Shown here: positions 9,154 through 17,671 of the stretch, in pieces
Position numbering within the stretch: the first letter of the stretch is position 1
How the letters are laid out: the number at the start of each line of letters is the position of its first letter
Source of the DNA: JAIBAJ01 sp965284645
GTDB lineage: Bacteria; Bacteroidota; Bacteroidia; JAIBAJ01
Direction of reading: 5' to 3'
DNA: 64,000 nt
Assembly (NCBI GenBank): GCA_965284645.1
Contig: OZ260106.1
Coordinates: 2,790,001-2,854,000, forward strand
Program-made: the position numbers and the translations under genes
Notes under the pieces: generated by a model
What the model was told of the DNA's origin: nothing
The model's input: only the letters and a program-made list of their open reading frames with translations
Database searches by the model: none

Positions 9154-9300
9154 GGTAGGGTGGGTTGATTTCCTATGTATTTGATATAAAATGACCGGAT
9201 TCGAGGTTTGAAAATATTAAAAATTCCAAGCCAGAATAGACTCAACAATATTAATTTCAACTGAACAGAAAAAAAAATTACAAACGAATAAATTTTTGCT

Positions 9301-9308
9301 TACCTTTG
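9301..9308 (+). promoter_or_regulatory. Bacteroidota -7 box TACCTTTG
   Basis: Exact TAnnTTTG box 36 bases ahead of the ATG at 9345, giving a leader of about 30 bases. The AT-rich stretch before it has no good -33 TTTG. Confidence 0.6.
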
Positions 9309-9344
9309 CCGCCGTTTTAATAACCCCCAAACAAAAAATTAAAA

Positions 9345-9563
9345 ATGAAAAAAGTATTCGCTTTTGCTCTTGTAGCCGGAATGGCTTCATTGGTTGCTTG
9401 CGGTCCATCAGAAGCTGAGAAACAAGCTGCTGAGAAAGCAAAACAAGATTCTATCGCTGCTGCTGAACAAGCTCGCATGGATTCAATCGCTGCTGCTGAA
9501 GCTGCTGCTGTTGACACTGCTGCTCACGACACTACTGCTGCTGCTGCTCCAGCTGCTCACTAA
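9345..9563 (+). CDS. Small alanine-rich lipoprotein
   Basis: A 72-residue lipoprotein: signal peptide with lipobox SLVAC (Cys19) and then an Ala/Glu/Lys/Asp segment with an imperfect 12-residue repeat (AKQDSIAAAEQA, ARMDSIAAAEAA), probably a helix or coiled coil, and a low-complexity Ala/Thr/Pro tail. It has its own -7 box and terminator, so it is a monocistronic, possibly abundant, envelope protein in the manner of small Lpp-like proteins. No function can be assigned. Confidence 0.75.
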   Translation: MKKVFAFALVAGMASLVACGPSEAEKQAAEKAKQDSIAAAEQARMDSIAAAEAAAVDTAAHDTTAAAAPAAH

Positions 9564-9580
9564 TCGAGAACAAAGAATTT

Positions 9581-9612
9581 AAAGGCTGTCCTTATGGATG
9601 GCCTTTTTTTTT
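9581..9612 (+). terminator. Rho-independent terminator
   Basis: Eight-base stem GGCTGTCC/GGATGGCC (two G-T wobbles) with TTAT loop followed by nine T, 18 bp after the small lipoprotein stop. Confidence 0.8.
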
Positions 9613-9631
9613 GTCCTAATTTTACCCAAAC

Positions 9632-10507
9632 ATGAAAGTCTCTGGAATTATCTTTATTAGAAATGCAGAAAAGTATGATTATCCGGTTAAGGAGGCCATA
9701 CTTTCGGTACTTCCTTTGGTAGATGAAATGATTGTGCTCCATGGTAATTCCGATGATTCCACGCTTTCAATTCTCCAAAGTATTGCTTCACCCAAGGTCA
9801 AAATACTTGATTCGGTTTGGGATGAATCCCTGCGTGAAGGAGGACGAGTGTTGGCCGTTGAAACCCAAAAGGCAATAGCCCAAGTAGATGCAAAAGCCGA
9901 TTGGATTATAACTTTACAGGCCGATGAATGTTTGCACGAAGCGGATTACCCGGCCATTCGAAAGGCTATGGAAACCAATCTTTCTAATCCAAACGTCGAT
10001 GGGTTGCTCTTTGCCTATACCCATTTTTATGGCGATTATTCCTTGGTAGCCACTGGACGAAAATGGTATCGCAACGAAATTCGTATCATTCGAAACAATC
10101 CGGAAATAATCCCTTACAAAGATTCGCAAGGTTTTCGGTTTAAAAACGGAAAGAAGCTCAAGGTAAAACGTTCCAATGCTAGAATTCATCACTATAGTTG
10201 GGTGAAAACGCCTGATAAACAACAAGATAAACAAAAGTATTTTCATTCTCTTTGGCATAACGACCAATGGGTAAAAGAACATGTTGGCGAAAAAGATGAA
10301 TTTGACTACTCGAAAATTGATGTATTGGAGGTTTTCAAAGGAACCCACCCCCAGGTTTACCACGAAAGAGTAGCAAATTATACCATTCCTTCCGGGTTAA
10401 AGCCTGGTGTTCACATCAAAGAATTTCACAAAAAACTCTTGTATTGGCTAGAGAAATTCCTAGGAAGAAAGATCGGTGAAAACAAAAACTATATTCTGCT
10501 GGATTAA
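9632..10507 (+). CDS. Family 2 glycosyltransferase
   Basis: 291 residues, cytoplasmic, GT-A fold. The N-terminus (MKVSGIIFIRNAEKYDYPVKEAI) is the usual nucleotide-sugar start, followed by VDEMIVLHGNSDDSTL and the metal-binding region ITLQADECLHEADY (an EAD-like DxD equivalent around residue 92). There is no membrane segment. A box TAATTTTA at 9617-9624, one mismatch from the -7 consensus, lies 7 bases before the ATG. It is a single gene rather than part of a polysaccharide cluster, so acceptor and product are unknown. Confidence 0.85.
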   Translation: MKVSGIIFIRNAEKYDYPVKEAILSVLPLVDEMIVLHGNSDDSTLSILQSIASPKVKILDSVWDESLREGGRVLAVETQKAIAQVDAKADWIITLQADECLHEADYPAIRKAMETNLSNPNVDGLLFAYTHFYGDYSLVATGRKWYRNEIRIIRNNPEIIPYKDSQGFRFKNGKKLKVKRSNARIHHYSWVKTPDKQQDKQKYFHSLWHNDQWVKEHVGEKDEFDYSKIDVLEVFKGTHPQVYHERVANYTIPSGLKPGVHIKEFHKKLLYWLEKFLGRKIGENKNYILLD

Positions 10508-10624
10508 GGTCTTCACCTTGATGGTTTCTTTTTATGGCCTGCCACTTTTGCTAGCAATTTAATCTGGAAAGAGCAATTGCCTGCCTTTATCCAGTATTTG
10601 TGATGCTTTCCAAACTGTCTTTTT

Positions 10625-10775
10625 AACCCAAATTAATCAATAGGAGGATTTATTAATCCGAACTACTTGATTTAGTTGGGTTTACCCCGATTAACCAGTT
10701 ATAAATCAATTTGGCTATACAAATTGATTTACAACTGGTTAATCGTTTATGCATTTCTAATGCGTAATCTGGGTT
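10625..10775 (-). repeat. Intergenic repeat family B, copy 1 (most palindromic)
   Basis: MITE-like element in the 902 bp gap 10508-11409, in reverse orientation relative to most copies. Ends are AACCCAAATTA and TAATCTGGGTT, an imperfect terminal inverted repeat. The centre is a near-perfect hairpin: arms 10692-10713 and 10720-10741 match at 21 of 22 positions around a 6-base loop (GCTATA). It would form a strong cruciform or RNA hairpin. A short open frame across it is not believed to be coding. The other large elements in this gap are A copy 2 and B copy 2. Confidence 0.8.
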
Positions 10776-10916
10776 TAAAGTATCGCCGCCGCATTTTTGC
10801 CTTGCTTCCATTCCTACCCAAGCAATTAAAACCCAGCATCCTCCTTATAAAAGCTTGGTATTCAAGCGATATATCAACGATTGGATTTAGAATTCCAGTT
10901 TAACTAATTTTTATTT

Positions 10917-11069
10917 GGCGGGCCCCCAACCGCCAAAACCATTCTACCTTTATTTAATCATTTACTAGGGCGGTTGGGTCAGGCTATCGCTAATACTCCT
11001 CAGCCAGCTGCCCCCGAAAATGCGAGGGGGCAGCTGGCTTGCGGGGTATCACGCTCTATCCTTGCCCGA
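10917..11069 (+). repeat. Intergenic repeat family A, copy 2
   Basis: Begins GGCGGGCCC. Stem 1 is CCCAACCGCC/GGCGGTTGGG, identical to copy 1. The core is more diverged than in other copies, and its tip carries a perfect 14 bp hairpin: AGCCAGCTGCCCCC at 11002-11015 pairs with 11026-11039 around a 10-base loop. It ends at CTATCCTTGCCCGA. It lies between convergent genes (glycosyltransferase and T9SS protein). Confidence 0.8.
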
Positions 11070-11216
11070 CATCTCCGCATAGCATTGTACTGAAGCTTGG
11101 CCTTTGCTTTTCATCACCTTTTGTGAAATGGAAAGGCCAAAACTGTAAATTTAAAATAGTAGGTTTGTATTAGCGAACAGACGAGTGTAATTCAAAATCG
11201 AAAAAATTATTGAACC

Positions 11217-11352
11217 TCGATTAGGCGGTAGAAATGTATAAATGATTAAGGCCGAATGGATATCAACTGCTATCCCAAAATTTCTTCGGGGAGGTAATCC
11301 CAACTAAATCAGGTAGTTCGGACTAATAAAACCTCCTATTGAGTTAAATTTT
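11217..11352 (+). repeat. Intergenic repeat family B, copy 2 (degenerate left part)
   Basis: Clear family resemblance from the GTAGAAATGTATAAATGATT segment onward, then AACTGCTATCCC, ATTTCTTCGGGGAGG, CCCAACTAAATCAGGTAG, TTCGGACTAATAAAACC and TCCTATTGAGTTAAATTTTGG. The left AACCCA end is not recognisable, so the element is truncated or decayed there. Confidence 0.65.
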
Positions 11353-11393
11353 GGAAAAAAAAGGGCTGCCTTGTTAAGAAGACAGCCCTTTTA
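11353..11393 (-). terminator. Rho-independent terminator of the T9SS protein gene
   Basis: On the minus strand the 10 bp stem AAAAGGGCTG/CAGCCCTTTT is followed by a run of T. It lies 17 bp beyond the stop of the minus-strand gene 11410-13320. Confidence 0.8.
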
Positions 11394-11409
11394 AGTAGAA
11401 AATAATTGC

Positions 11410-13320
11410 TTATTTGATTTGCAATTTTTGAGAGATTTTTTCTCCGTTCATTTCTGCTTTTACAATGTAGAAGCCAGAAGCCAAACTTGTCAAATCCAAT
11501 TGGTTGTAGTGATTAGTGGATGCACTTGTGCTAGTGTAGGTATACACAATATGTCCTAACAGATCCACAATTTCAAGGTTTAGTTTATCCGAAATTTTGT
11601 TGAGCAATTGAATGTTTACCAAACCATTGCTTGGGTTAGGATACACCGTAAATTGGTTGAAATTGCTTTCTTTTTCAGTGATTCCGATTGGGGTACCAAT
11701 ATCAGCCACACGAACTTTTACATAAATAAAATCGCCGTAACCATTGTCTGGATCTGGGTCACCAGTTGTAGGAGGAACACCATGTCCAGGTGAACCATCG
11801 CGCATGTAAACTAGGTGAGCTTCGGCATCAGCGTTGTGAGAAAGAACACCAAAAACACATTCTGAAAGAGTGTCGTTGTAAATGTCAGAAGGGTCGGACC
11901 ATGTTAAACCACCATCTTCCGATTTTTTGATATAAGTATGACGGTATGCTTTCACATAATCGTTAAAACCATTTTCAATAAATGAAGCGTAGGATACGAT
12001 AATGGTATTGTTTGGATCAACAGAAGCTGAAGGCATTGCAATAAGTCCTGTGTTGGCGTAACGTCCAAACTCATCAGCTCCATTTCCATCTGCATCAGCG
12101 AAGAATTCAATGGTTCCGCTACCGTTCAAATCTAGAACTTCAGCAATAAGTCTCAATGAATCAGGGTAGTTTTCAGTCCAATAAGCCAAACCTGGATTAG
12201 CGTATGGGAAACTAGTGAAATAGCCCTCGGTTGAAACGGTATCATCAAAAATACGTTGAGTATCAAACCAAATATGTACTTTGTTGTAATTATCGATTAA
12301 TACAGCAAGTGAACCTCCTGTGCCAATCAAGGTATCAGCAATACCATCAGCATTGGTGTCAGAAACAGCTGGACCAAAATTATAAGGTTCAGGCAATTGC
12401 ATATCGTAAATAACTTGCGAAGTCCAAGTGTTTCCGTTGTCCATAGATTTCCATAAAACAACATCTTCCATTAAATCACCGGTTACAACAGCAACCATAT
12501 CACCTTTAGCATCAATAGCGTATGAATCGCCACCAAAACCAAGGAATTTGGTAGAGTCCATACCTGTGATTTGGGTTTGAACTTTATCCCAAGTTAAACC
12601 TCCATCCAAAGAACGGCTGTAAAGCAAGGCTCCATCCAATCCAAGGTATTTTGTTCCACCACTTGCAACAGGATAGGTAATAGACAAGGCGTGTAACGTA
12701 TTGTTGTCTGCACCGCCTGAAATCAAACGAGGCCACCAGTTACCAGTTGTAATAGGACTTGGTAAAACAGTGGTGCTTTCTGTCCAAGCTCCGGTGCCAA
12801 TCGTACCACGGTTGCTTATTTGTAGTTCTTCATCAATGGTATTGTGGGCAAGCACGGTTTCGTTCCCATTGGCCGACCAAGCAATATTAGGCCAACCTGT
12901 TCTTTCTGATTCCAATTTAGAAGTTGGAGCAGCATCCCAGGTTCCATTTAAATTGGATACATAGCCAGTTCCTCTATCTGTATAAGGTGACAATTCATTG
13001 GAGTAGGTAAAAACATAAACCATTTTACCATTCTCATCACGCAAGAAACGATTACCAATTGAAGCATTGGTTTGTAAATCGTAGGTTGTATTGGCAATGG
13101 TTGTTTCAGGTATGAAACTGGCATTTTTATTTGGGGAGGATGGTTTTCCATGTCCCACTACTTGTTCTTTGCCGGTTCTTACTGTTTTTATTGCCGTAAC
13201 TTTTTGTTTGTTGCCGGTAAAACTTGCTTTATCCAGCATCCTCATTTTTGCAGTCTGGGCTTGTGTTGTAGCCGATAAGCCGAGAACTGCTAAGCTTAAA
13301 ATCTGTATTTGTTTTTTCAT
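11410..13320 (-). CDS. T9SS-secreted protein with BNR/Asp-box (sialidase-like) repeats
   Basis: 636 residues. A signal peptide (MKKQIQILSLAVLGLSATTQAQ) is followed by a beta-propeller-like region with Asp-box motifs such as SLDGGLTWDKV, SMDNGNTWTSQ and SEDGGLTWSDP. The last 80 or so residues are a type IX sorting domain: FTVYPNPSNGLVNIQL, then LEIVDLLGHIVYTY and a final ASGFYIVKAEMNGEKISQKL. It is exported by Sec and then passed through the outer membrane by the Por system. Asp-boxes alone do not prove sialidase activity, and I see no arginine triad, so it may be an adhesin or binding protein. Monocistronic, with its own -7 box and terminator. Confidence 0.85.
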   Translation of the reverse strand: MKKQIQILSLAVLGLSATTQAQTAKMRMLDKASFTGNKQKVTAIKTVRTGKEQVVGHGKPSSPNKNASFIPETTIANTTYDLQTNASIGNRFLRDENGKMVYVFTYSNELSPYTDRGTGYVSNLNGTWDAAPTSKLESERTGWPNIAWSANGNETVLAHNTIDEELQISNRGTIGTGAWTESTTVLPSPITTGNWWPRLISGGADNNTLHALSITYPVASGGTKYLGLDGALLYSRSLDGGLTWDKVQTQITGMDSTKFLGFGGDSYAIDAKGDMVAVVTGDLMEDVVLWKSMDNGNTWTSQVIYDMQLPEPYNFGPAVSDTNADGIADTLIGTGGSLAVLIDNYNKVHIWFDTQRIFDDTVSTEGYFTSFPYANPGLAYWTENYPDSLRLIAEVLDLNGSGTIEFFADADGNGADEFGRYANTGLIAMPSASVDPNNTIIVSYASFIENGFNDYVKAYRHTYIKKSEDGGLTWSDPSDIYNDTLSECVFGVLSHNADAEAHLVYMRDGSPGHGVPPTTGDPDPDNGYGDFIYVKVRVADIGTPIGITEKESNFNQFTVYPNPSNGLVNIQLLNKISDKLNLEIVDLLGHIVYTYTSTSASTNHYNQLDLTSLASGFYIVKAEMNGEKISQKLQIK

Positions 13321-13346
13321 TGAAATTAAAATTTTTTCGGGATGGG

Positions 13347-13354
13347 CAAATGTA
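13347..13354 (-). promoter_or_regulatory. Bacteroidota -7 box TACATTTG (minus strand)
   Basis: Exact TAnnTTTG match on the minus strand 26 bases ahead of the T9SS protein start at 13320, giving a leader of about 20 bases. Confidence 0.55.
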
Positions 13355-13389
13355 TTTTAATTGTTACGAAATTCCTAAAAAAAGTACAA

Positions 13390-14583
13390 TTATTTGGAGA
13401 AAAGAGTGGAATAAATTCCAAATAAATCATTTCCAATGGATTTGGAACTGAATTTCTCACTAGCTTCCTTATAAATCAAGGCTTTAGCATAGGTTTTATG
13501 CGTAGAAAATACTTTTTCTAGAGCAAGGGTTAGGGCTAATTCATCTCCCGGATTCACCAAAATACCGTTGGTCTCCTTTAGGTTTTCAGAAATTCCACCT
13601 ACAGCCGTGCTAATTACAGGAATTCCGCACATCCAAGCCTCGCTGATAACTACTGGCATGTTTTCGTAATTACTAAATAGGACCAGGCAATCACTTTTTT
13701 GCAGGTATTCCGCCACCTCCGCTGCCTTACTTGGACCAACAAAGGAAATGGAGGTATTCAAACCTAATTCGCTCGCATAATTCTTAATGGGTTCTGCATT
13801 TCCATCCGATAGAATGATTAAGTGGGCCTCGTTGTTCTTTTTCTTAAATGCTGAAAAGGACCTTAAAATTCCTTTTGGATTTTTATGTCCTTCATCCAAG
13901 GTTGAAATATGAATAAAGGTGAAAGGTCTGTTTTCTTCGAAATTGGCAGGTTTAAACAGACTTTCATCTACTACATTGTTTAGTACCCTTAGTTCAGCGA
14001 TAGGACCAAATTTTTGTATCTCATTGCCCAAATGTTTTGAAACAACCGTTACCAAACTTGCTTGTTTCAAACTTAACCAAACCAAAATTCGCTCTGGCCA
14101 AGTCATTTTATCCCTGTTTTCGGGTAAGTAAAGGGTGGAATGTTCGGTGATAAGGTATTTCAAACCTAATTTCCATTTGATAAGAAGAGCGATTAATCCT
14201 GCTGGTTTAATAACATGGAGATGAACGCCATCAATCAATCCAAGCTTTTCCTGAATTTGTTTTATACCTAAAAAATGAGCTTCTACATACCGCCATAGTT
14301 TTGAAACAGGATTGGCACTATCTCGGTAGTAAATGTTCAAAGAATAGATTTCATTTTGAAGCTTTTCTTCCATTTGGAACTTTTCCTTTTGGTTTTCCTT
14401 GGAAGCGCGTACATATAAGGTGCTAATCCTACAAAGCTTACCAACACTTTGGGCATGGTTTTCAACAAAATTTCCAAGAAACGGGACATACCTGTTTGGA
14501 AACCAGCTGCATAAGTAAAGGATATGGAGTTTTTTGCTCAAGGACTGTTTGCAAAGTAAATCGAAAAATCCGTCCAAACTCAT
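13390..14583 (-). CDS. Family 4 (GT-B) glycosyltransferase
   Basis: About 397 residues, a retaining GT-B glycosyltransferase. The N-terminal acceptor domain begins LHILYLCSWFPNRYVPFLGNFVENHA. The C-terminal nucleotide-sugar domain shows FVGPSKAAEVAEYLQKSDCLVLFSNYENMPVVISEAWMCGIPVIST, the EX7E-type motif of the family, then AVGGISENL. The start is uncertain: the ATG at 14583 adds an odd leader MSLDGFFDLLCKQS, and a TTG at 14541 just before SKKLHILYLC is a plausible alternative. It is divergent from the DUF985 gene with only 14 bp between starts. Confidence 0.85.
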   Translation of the reverse strand: MSLDGFFDLLCKQSLSKKLHILYLCSWFPNRYVPFLGNFVENHAQSVGKLCRISTLYVRASKENQKEKFQMEEKLQNEIYSLNIYYRDSANPVSKLWRYVEAHFLGIKQIQEKLGLIDGVHLHVIKPAGLIALLIKWKLGLKYLITEHSTLYLPENRDKMTWPERILVWLSLKQASLVTVVSKHLGNEIQKFGPIAELRVLNNVVDESLFKPANFEENRPFTFIHISTLDEGHKNPKGILRSFSAFKKKNNEAHLIILSDGNAEPIKNYASELGLNTSISFVGPSKAAEVAEYLQKSDCLVLFSNYENMPVVISEAWMCGIPVISTAVGGISENLKETNGILVNPGDELALTLALEKVFSTHKTYAKALIYKEASEKFSSKSIGNDLFGIYSTLFSK

Positions 14584-14597
14584 TTCTTTGTGGTCAA

Positions 14598-15095
14598 ATG
14601 ACTACTTCAAAAGATTTTGTCCGTTTTCTGGAAATGGATAGCCATGTAGAAGGGGGCTATTACAAAGAAACTTACCGCAGTAATTTGATTCTTCCTTCTG
14701 AATCCTTGCCAAATCGATTTAAGGGCGATCGATCGGCCAGCACCCATATTTATTTTTTACTGGAGTTTGGACAATGCTCTAAATTGCACCGCATTGCCGC
14801 CGATGAACATTGGCATTTTTATGCGGGCCAAACGTTGGAAGTTTATGAAATTAAAAAGGATGGTACATTGGTGGTGCATAAGCTAGGCAATCGTTTGGAT
14901 AAAGGGGAACTTTTTCATACGGTAATTGAATCCGGCAGTTGGTTTGGTTCGCGCTGTATGGTTCCGAATGCATTTAGTTTGGTGGGATGTACCGTTGCCC
15001 CTGGATTTGATTTTCAGGACTTTAAGATGGGTGATCGAGATGAATTACTAAAGGAATTTCCACATTTGGAGTCCCTTATTATGGAATTGACCTAG
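14598..15095 (+). CDS. DUF985 family cupin protein
   Basis: 165 residues from the ATG at 14598 (MTTSKDFVRFLEMDSH). That start fits the family; a longer frame opening at 14496 runs back through the neighbouring gene and is rejected. The cupin barrel is recognisable from EGGYYKETYRS, STHIYFLLEFG, LHRIAADEHWHFYAGQTLEVYEI and AFSLVGCTVAPGFDFQDFKMG. The family is soluble, metal-binding in appearance and biochemically poorly defined. The gene stands alone, with repeat B copy 3 directly downstream. Confidence 0.85.
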   Translation: MTTSKDFVRFLEMDSHVEGGYYKETYRSNLILPSESLPNRFKGDRSASTHIYFLLEFGQCSKLHRIAADEHWHFYAGQTLEVYEIKKDGTLVVHKLGNRLDKGELFHTVIESGSWFGSRCMVPNAFSLVGCTVAPGFDFQDFKMGDRDELLKEFPHLESLIMELT

Positions 15096-15109
15096 ATGGT
15101 TTAATTTTT

Positions 15110-15259
15110 AACCCAGATTACGCATTAGAAATGCATAAACGATTAACCAGTTGTAAATCAATTTGTATGGCCAAATTGATAACAACTGCTAAATCGGGGT
15201 AAACCCAACTAAATCAAGTAGTTCGGATTAAAAAATCCTCCTATTGATTAATTTGGGTT
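15110..15259 (+). repeat. Intergenic repeat family B, copy 3
   Basis: The cleanest forward copy and the main content of the gap 15096-15422. Left end AACCCAGATTACGCATTAG, right end TTAATTTGGGTT. Internal dyad ACCAGTTGTAAATCAATTTG with CAAATTGATAACAACTG, then TAAACCCAACTAAATCAAG and TCCTCCTATTGATTAA. No A element adjoins it. The remaining 160 bp before the next gene are AT-rich without a recognisable signal. Confidence 0.8.
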
Positions 15260-15422
15260 TAAGACAAGTTGGTTATGGTTGTATGGAATTTTGTTGATTT
15301 TCGATTCAATGAATTTCCTTTTGATTATAGTTTGACTTGTATTTACATTTTTTGGCATTAAAATTAAAAATCCGTTTAAACCTAGGTATTTTGGCCAAGT
15401 CATAGCTTCAAAATTTAAGAAA

Positions 15423-15935
15423 ATGAAAATTATCCCTTTATTGTTTATGGTAGGATTTGGTTTTCAAACCCTAGCTCAAGGACCTAGTCCTGCACCTCGT
15501 ACCCCAATGGCCCAAAGTCCTGTTCCGCCACAAGGTCCGGAACAACCCGAAGGTAAATTGACTCCAGAACAACATCAGAAAATGAAAGAGCTTAGAGTAA
15601 AGTTTATGAAAGAAGCCCTTCCATTGAAAAATGAACTGAAAGAAAAAGAAGCTAGACTGCAAACCCTTCGCACTGCTGAAGCGCCTGATATGAACCAGAT
15701 TGGTTCCATTATGGATGATATTGGAAGGATTAAAACAAATTTAGCCAAAAAGAAAGAAGTAATGCTACTTGATTTTCGTAAATCGTTGAATGAAGAGCAA
15801 AAAGTAATGTTTGATACCGACCGAAGAGCCTTTTTGAAAAATGCCCATCCCAAAAGAAAGGGACATAAGGGAAAACATAAAAAAGGACAGGATGGGCCAC
15901 CAAATTCAGGTCCAGAAGAGGGGTTTGAAGACTAA
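15423..15935 (+). CDS. Spy/CpxP-like periplasmic protein
   Basis: 170 residues. The signal peptide MKIIPLLFMVGFGFQTLAQ is followed by a Pro-rich linker, then a helical domain starting with the LTPEQHQKMKELR motif that marks LTxxQ/Spy-like chaperone and metal-response proteins, with heptad-like Leu/Ile through SIMDDIGRIKTNLAKKKEVMLLDFRKSLNEEQ. The end is a Lys/Gly/His-rich tail (KRKGHKGKHKKGQ) that could bind metal or anionic partners. A role in envelope protein folding or stress is inferred from the family only. Confidence 0.7.
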   Translation: MKIIPLLFMVGFGFQTLAQGPSPAPRTPMAQSPVPPQGPEQPEGKLTPEQHQKMKELRVKFMKEALPLKNELKEKEARLQTLRTAEAPDMNQIGSIMDDIGRIKTNLAKKKEVMLLDFRKSLNEEQKVMFDTDRRAFLKNAHPKRKGHKGKHKKGQDGPPNSGPEEGFED

Positions 15936-16007
15936 TTGCTTAGCGGAAAAGTAATATATAGCTAAGTTTTAATCTTATTGCATTTCTCAGGCGAGTTATG
16001 CCTTAAA

Positions 16008-16102
16008 TTCAGAATAAGCAATAGAAATGCTTAAACGGAGTATACCCAACAAAACCAAAAAGTTCAGATAATTAAATCCTCCTATTTGATTTAGTTGGGT
16101 TA
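16008..16102 (+). repeat. Intergenic repeat family B, copy 4 (internally deleted)
   Basis: Short copy keeping both ends and losing the middle: GCAATAGAAATGCTTAAACG, then ACCCAACAAAACC, AAGTTCAGATAATTAAATCC, and TCCTATTTGATTTAGTTGGG. It lies left of A copy 3 in the 536 bp gap 15936-16471. Confidence 0.6.
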
Positions 16103-16169
16103 AGGAAACATCGAATTATTGATTTCGCCTACTGGTTAATCTTTGCACTTATGTTTATTGTCGTAGGTT

Positions 16170-16314
16170 CCCGGGCAACGATAGGAACGGAAAGCCCACA
16201 GCGGCCAGAGCGTTAGCGAATGGCGCGAGGACTTGCAGTGGATAGCGTGACCAAACCGCCCTTGTGAAAGGTGAAGTTTATAGGTAAATGGTTATGGGCG
16301 GTTTGGGGCCCGCC
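16170..16314 (-). repeat. Intergenic repeat family A, copy 3
   Basis: Read on the minus strand from GGCGGGCCCC. Stem 1 is CCAAACCGCCC/GGGCGGTTTGG, 11 bp and perfect, with a sequence different from copies 1-2. The core has GCTATCCACTGCAAGTCCTC, a tip containing GCCATTCGCTAACG, and GTGGGCTTTCCGTTCC. It ends at CCCGGG. Flanked closely by B copies 4 and 5, between convergent genes. Confidence 0.82.
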
Positions 16315-16327
16315 TAATAACTAAAAT

Positions 16328-16440
16328 AAACCCAGCTAAAGGATTGAAAAGCATAAACGATTTAGCAGAAGTAAATCAGGGTAAACCAAACTAAATCAAA
16401 CAGTTCGGATTGTTAAATCCCCTATTAATTAATTTGGGAT
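16328..16440 (+). repeat. Intergenic repeat family B, copy 5 (short)
   Basis: Left end AACCCAGCTAAAGG, middle AGCATAAACGATTTAGCAG and AAACCAAACTAAATCAAAC, right end TTAATTAATTTGGGAT. The central hairpin portion is missing. It starts 14 bp after A copy 3. Confidence 0.65.
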
Positions 16441-16471
16441 AAACCGGAATAATTGTTGTTGGCATGTCCCT

Positions 16472-17635
16472 TTAGGTCGCCAATTTCATAATGAATTGCT
16501 TGGTGAGATTGGAAATGAAATTGTTAGAGCCCAGCAATTTTACTGCCATGTCAAGTATCCATTGGTGTTTTGCAATTACCTCCGACCAATACCTACGTTT
16601 ACGGATTTTGGTGCCCCATTTTTCATCAACAGCCTTGTCGTATTCAAGTAGTTTTTGGGAAGAAAAATCATTTTTAGCAAAACACTCCTTTGCTTGAAAG
16701 GCAGCAATTCGGCCTGTAACAATGGCTTGTCCTATACCTTCACCTGAGAGTGGATCGGCCACCGAGGCTGCATCACCAACCAGCATGAACCTATTTCCTG
16801 AAATGGCGTGGTTGCCATATCCAAACGGAATACTCCAACCTTTGATATCGCCAAGCGGTTTTGCGTTTTTGAATCTTTCCTTCAGTTTTGGATTGAGTTC
16901 GATAATTTCGAGGAGCACATCCCGAAGTTTAAGCTTTTGATGGGTAATATCTTCGGTCAACATGCCGAAACCAATATTTGCATTATCACCTTCCGAAGGA
17001 AAAACCCAAAAATAACCATTGGGATACTTCGGTACATAATGGAATTCAAAGGTGTTTTTATCCAGGCCGGTAACACCAGTAAAATAGGCCCTTACGGCAG
17101 CGCAATGGTAGGCTGGATCCATTTGATAGTCGGTCAATTGCCTGCGAACAGCCGAGCTTGCTCCATCGCATCCAATAACCAACTTTCCGGTGAATTGTCT
17201 TTTTTTGTCGGTATCTATCGTCACACCGGTTTCTGACACGGCGATATTTAACGCTTGTTCTTCCAAAAAGTAGGTCACATTCGGAAGTGCAGAGGCTTGT
17301 TCATAGAGGAAATTGTCGAAATGGTAGCGGGTAGAAATAAACCAGGGTTCGGGAAAATCCAAAACCGCCGACTTTCCATCAAATGAGTAGAAATTTACTT
17401 TGCTGATAGGGATCCTTTCGGTAAATTGATCAAAAGCCTTTTTAAACTTTGGTGAAATTTTATCCAGGGCCTTTGGAATATAAGGAGCCATTCCATCGCC
17501 ACAGACTTTTTCTCTTGGAAATTTACTTTTTTCAATGACAGCCACGCGGATAGACGTATCTACAAAACCCATCGCACAAGCGCTTCCACCTGGACCACCC
17601 CCACAAATAATCACATCAAAGTCTAAATTTTCCAT
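16472..17635 (-). CDS. Geranylgeranyl reductase-family FAD-dependent oxidoreductase
   Basis: 387 residues, PHBH-fold flavoprotein. The N-terminal dinucleotide site is visible as DVIICGGGPGGSACAMGF, with the family cysteine motif KFPREKVCGDGMAP just after it. A second FAD motif is GNRFMLVGDAASVADPLSGEGIGQAI near two-thirds of the length. Enzymes of this group reduce isoprenoid double bonds (menaquinone, lipids or carotenoid precursors) or act as halogenase-like oxidases. The substrate here is unknown. It is 36 bp downstream of the YdjM-like gene on the same strand, probably cotranscribed. Confidence 0.85.
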   Translation of the reverse strand: MENLDFDVIICGGGPGGSACAMGFVDTSIRVAVIEKSKFPREKVCGDGMAPYIPKALDKISPKFKKAFDQFTERIPISKVNFYSFDGKSAVLDFPEPWFISTRYHFDNFLYEQASALPNVTYFLEEQALNIAVSETGVTIDTDKKRQFTGKLVIGCDGASSAVRRQLTDYQMDPAYHCAAVRAYFTGVTGLDKNTFEFHYVPKYPNGYFWVFPSEGDNANIGFGMLTEDITHQKLKLRDVLLEIIELNPKLKERFKNAKPLGDIKGWSIPFGYGNHAISGNRFMLVGDAASVADPLSGEGIGQAIVTGRIAAFQAKECFAKNDFSSQKLLEYDKAVDEKWGTKIRKRRYWSEVIAKHQWILDMAVKLLGSNNFISNLTKQFIMKLAT

Positions 17636-17671
17636 ATATGTTTTTATAGGTGGCGAATTTACATTAATAAT

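Noticed and set aside
10917..11069. Family A elements as simple transcription terminators
   Set aside because: The stems are not followed by T runs, real terminators occur separately nearby, and A copy 8 lies between divergent genes.
10625..11352. Repeated elements as a CRISPR array
   Set aside because: Copies are long, dispersed, of variable orientation and separated by genes; no cas gene is present.
14496..14597. N-terminal extension of the DUF985 protein
   Set aside because: The extension is antisense to the glycosyltransferase start region and does not match the family; the ATG at 14598 does.
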